NCBI GenBank assembly: GCA_937901435.1
Contig: CALGTJ010000323.1
Coordinates: forward strand, 1 to 8,385
From: an uncultured Rhodobacter sp.
GTDB lineage: Bacteria > Pseudomonadota > Alphaproteobacteria > Rhodobacterales > Rhodobacteraceae
Direction of reading: 5' to 3'
DNA: 8,385 bases
This document shows, piece after piece, positions 7,282-8,385 of the stretch (positions within the stretch are counted from its first letter, which is position 1; every line of letters begins with the position of its first letter). Under the pieces are notes generated by a model. It had not been told where the DNA came from, made no database searches, and saw only the letters and a program-made list of their open reading frames with translations. The translations under genes were made by a program, and so were the position numbers.

Positions 7282-8242
7282 CACGCCGCGTATTGTTCTG
7301 CATAACAGCAATACGGCGCCGCTTGCCCGATGGTTGCGCGCCGCGTTCCCGCAGGCGGAATATCGTGAATGCAACAGTTATGAAACGCTTCCCGCCCTGA
7401 TCGACAGCTACCGGCCCGAAATTGTCTACTCGGTGCGCTTCGCGGGCACGCCGGGCTTTCCGCGCGACGCGCTGTTTGGCGCGGGCGGCCCGCGCTGGGT
7501 CGCCAATGGCGGGGCGGGTACTGACCATTTCGGCCAATGGGACCCTCGGAAGACCACCGTTACCAATGCTGCGGGCGTGGCCGCCGGGATGATGGCGGAA
7601 TACATCTTCGGCGGATTTTTGCATTTCACGCTGGATATCCCGGGCCTGCAACAGGACAAGGCCGCGCGGGTCTGGAATGCCCGTACGGTCAGGCCGCTGG
7701 CAGGCAAGACGCTCCTGATTGTTGGGTTGGGTCATACCGGTCAGGCGGTGGCGGCGCGCGCCCGGGCCCTCGGTATGAAGGTTCTGGGGACCCGCGCCCG
7801 GCCAGAGCCCATGGAACATGTCGATGAGGTGCACGCGGCGGATGATCTGCCGGGCCTTTTAGCGCGCGCGGATTTCATCGCGGTCTCGACCCCCCTTATC
7901 CCGGCAACACGCGGCTTGATCGGTAAGGATGAGATCGCGGCGATGAAGCCCGGCGTCATATTCGCCGATGTCTCGCGTGGCGGCGTGGTGGATCAGAGCG
8001 CTCTTTACGATGCAATGAAGACCGGACATGTCGCGGCTGCGGTGCTCGACGTATTCGAGACCGAACCTCTGCCCGCGACAAGCCCGTTATGGGCACTTGA
8101 GAACGTGATCATCTCACCGCATTGCTCGTCGGTCTTTGCCGAATGGGAAGAAGCCTCGTTCGAACTATTCCTACTAAACCTCGGCCGCTGGATGCGCGGC
8201 GAGGGGCTGGTCAATATCGTGGACCCGGTTCGTGGATATTGA
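7274..8242 (+). CDS. NAD(P)-dependent D-2-hydroxyacid dehydrogenase
   Basis: A 322-residue oxidoreductase of the D-isomer-specific 2-hydroxyacid dehydrogenase family. It would reduce a 2-oxoacid to a D-2-hydroxyacid or run the reverse reaction. The Rossmann motif GLGHTG is at 151-156. The catalytic triad is present: Arg235 in VSRGGVVD, Glu264 in DVFETEPLP and His283 in ISPHCSS. The substrate loop NGGAGTDHFG lies near residue 80. After the Rossmann strand the segment LGTRARP has Arg rather than a clear Asp at the adenosine-ribose position, so NADPH preference is plausible, as in GhrA-type glyoxylate/hydroxypyruvate reductases. The start at 7274 is chosen over the GTG at 7232 because GGAGG (7263-7267) sits six bases before it and the family fold begins here. 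It overlaps prpD by 8 bases. The 2-oxoacid product of the aminotransferase is the obvious candidate substrate; that link is inference. Confidence 0.9.
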   Translation: MSDTPRIVLHNSNTAPLARWLRAAFPQAEYRECNSYETLPALIDSYRPEIVYSVRFAGTPGFPRDALFGAGGPRWVANGGAGTDHFGQWDPRKTTVTNAAGVAAGMMAEYIFGGFLHFTLDIPGLQQDKAARVWNARTVRPLAGKTLLIVGLGHTGQAVAARARALGMKVLGTRARPEPMEHVDEVHAADDLPGLLARADFIAVSTPLIPATRGLIGKDEIAAMKPGVIFADVSRGGVVDQSALYDAMKTGHVAAAVLDVFETEPLPATSPLWALENVIISPHCSSVFAEWEEASFELFLLNLGRWMRGEGLVNIVDPVRGY

Positions 8243-8252
8243 AGGAAACGCT

Positions 8253-8258
8253 ATGAAA
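8253..8258 (+). pseudogene. Start of a seventh operon gene cut off by the IS element
   Basis: Ten bases after the dehydrogenase stop there is an ATG AAA with a good Shine-Dalgarno, AAGGA at 8242-8246, six bases upstream. This matches the spacing of the preceding operon genes. The first terminal base of the IS6-family element follows directly at 8259, so only two codons of the gene remain. Translation would run into the IS and stop at TAG 8304-8306 after 17 residues. The identity cannot be read. An MK start is common for secreted substrate-binding proteins and the operon lacks a transporter, but that is only a guess. Confidence 0.55.
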
Positions 8259-8385
8259 GGCACTGTCAGACAAAACGAGTTTGAGCCATGCAGGGCTGTT
8301 TCGTAGCCTCGCCGTATGATAAAACACTCTCCATTCAGGTACTTTAAAACGAGCCCTGAGATCATCCGCTTGGCTGTGATGCTGT
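8259..8385 (+). mobile_element. IS6-family insertion sequence, left part (runs off the window)
   Basis: The element begins with GGCACTGTCAGAC (8259-8271), the GGCACTGT-type terminal repeat of IS6/IS26-related elements. A transposase ATG follows 57 bases further on and the coding sequence continues to the window end. The 8 bases before it, CTATGAAA (8251-8258), would be one copy of the 8-base target duplication usual for this family. The element lies in the operon direction directly after the first codons of an operon gene. The far end is not in the window, so completeness is unknown. Confidence 0.8.
8316..8385 (+). CDS. IS6-family transposase, N-terminal fragment
   Basis: The 23 codons visible from ATG 8316 encode a peptide with SPFRYFKTSPEIIRLAVML. 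This is the typical N-terminus of IS6-family DDE transposases, where a basic aromatic patch precedes EII-LAV at the start of the helix-turn-helix region, as in the F-x-x-x-x-I-I-x-W-A-V pattern of IS26 and IS6100. The frame is open to the window end. The catalytic DDE domain lies beyond the window. No clear Shine-Dalgarno precedes it. Confidence 0.82.
   Translation, partial: MIKHSPFRYFKTSPEIIRLAVML

Overview
The window is GC-rich DNA whose codon third positions are mostly G or C. Together with gene families common in Rhodobacteraceae and an IS6-family transposase of a type I associate with that group, this points to an alphaproteobacterium, probably a roseobacter or Paracoccus relative. The taxonomic call is inference.

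Layout. Positions 1-53 may be the outer end of an IS6-like insertion sequence, because a 13-base motif there mirrors the IS end at the right of the window. Positions 54-373 are non-coding and may hold a promoter and an operator-like inverted repeat. From 374 to 8242 six genes run on the + strand as one tight operon: hyuA-like (374-2473), hyuB-like (2470-4119), a HisC-family PLP aminotransferase (4116-5198), an Asp/Glu racemase/maleate isomerase-family enzyme (5195-5938), an MmgE/PrpD-family enzyme (5935-7281) and a D-2-hydroxyacid dehydrogenase (7274-8242). The first four junctions are ATGA overlaps of 4 bases and the last is an 8-base overlap, so translation is probably coupled throughout. 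After the last stop a Shine-Dalgarno and the codons ATG AAA of a seventh gene are visible. An IS6-family element begins immediately afterwards (8259) and runs off the window with its transposase in the same direction.

How the genes may work together. HyuA and HyuB normally form an ATP-dependent complex that opens a lactam, imide or hydantoin ring, or carboxylates a ketone. The other enzymes interconvert amino acids and 2-oxoacids (aminotransferase), act on acidic stereocentres or cis/trans double bonds (racemase/isomerase), dehydrate, epimerise or decarboxylate polycarboxylates (MmgE/PrpD), and reduce a 2-oxoacid to a D-2-hydroxyacid (dehydrogenase). No characterised pathway known to me uses this exact set. 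I read it as an undescribed catabolic operon for a cyclic or N-substituted amino dicarboxylic compound. The substrate cannot be fixed from sequence, and no transporter or regulator lies in the window; one may be encoded in the gene cut by the IS.
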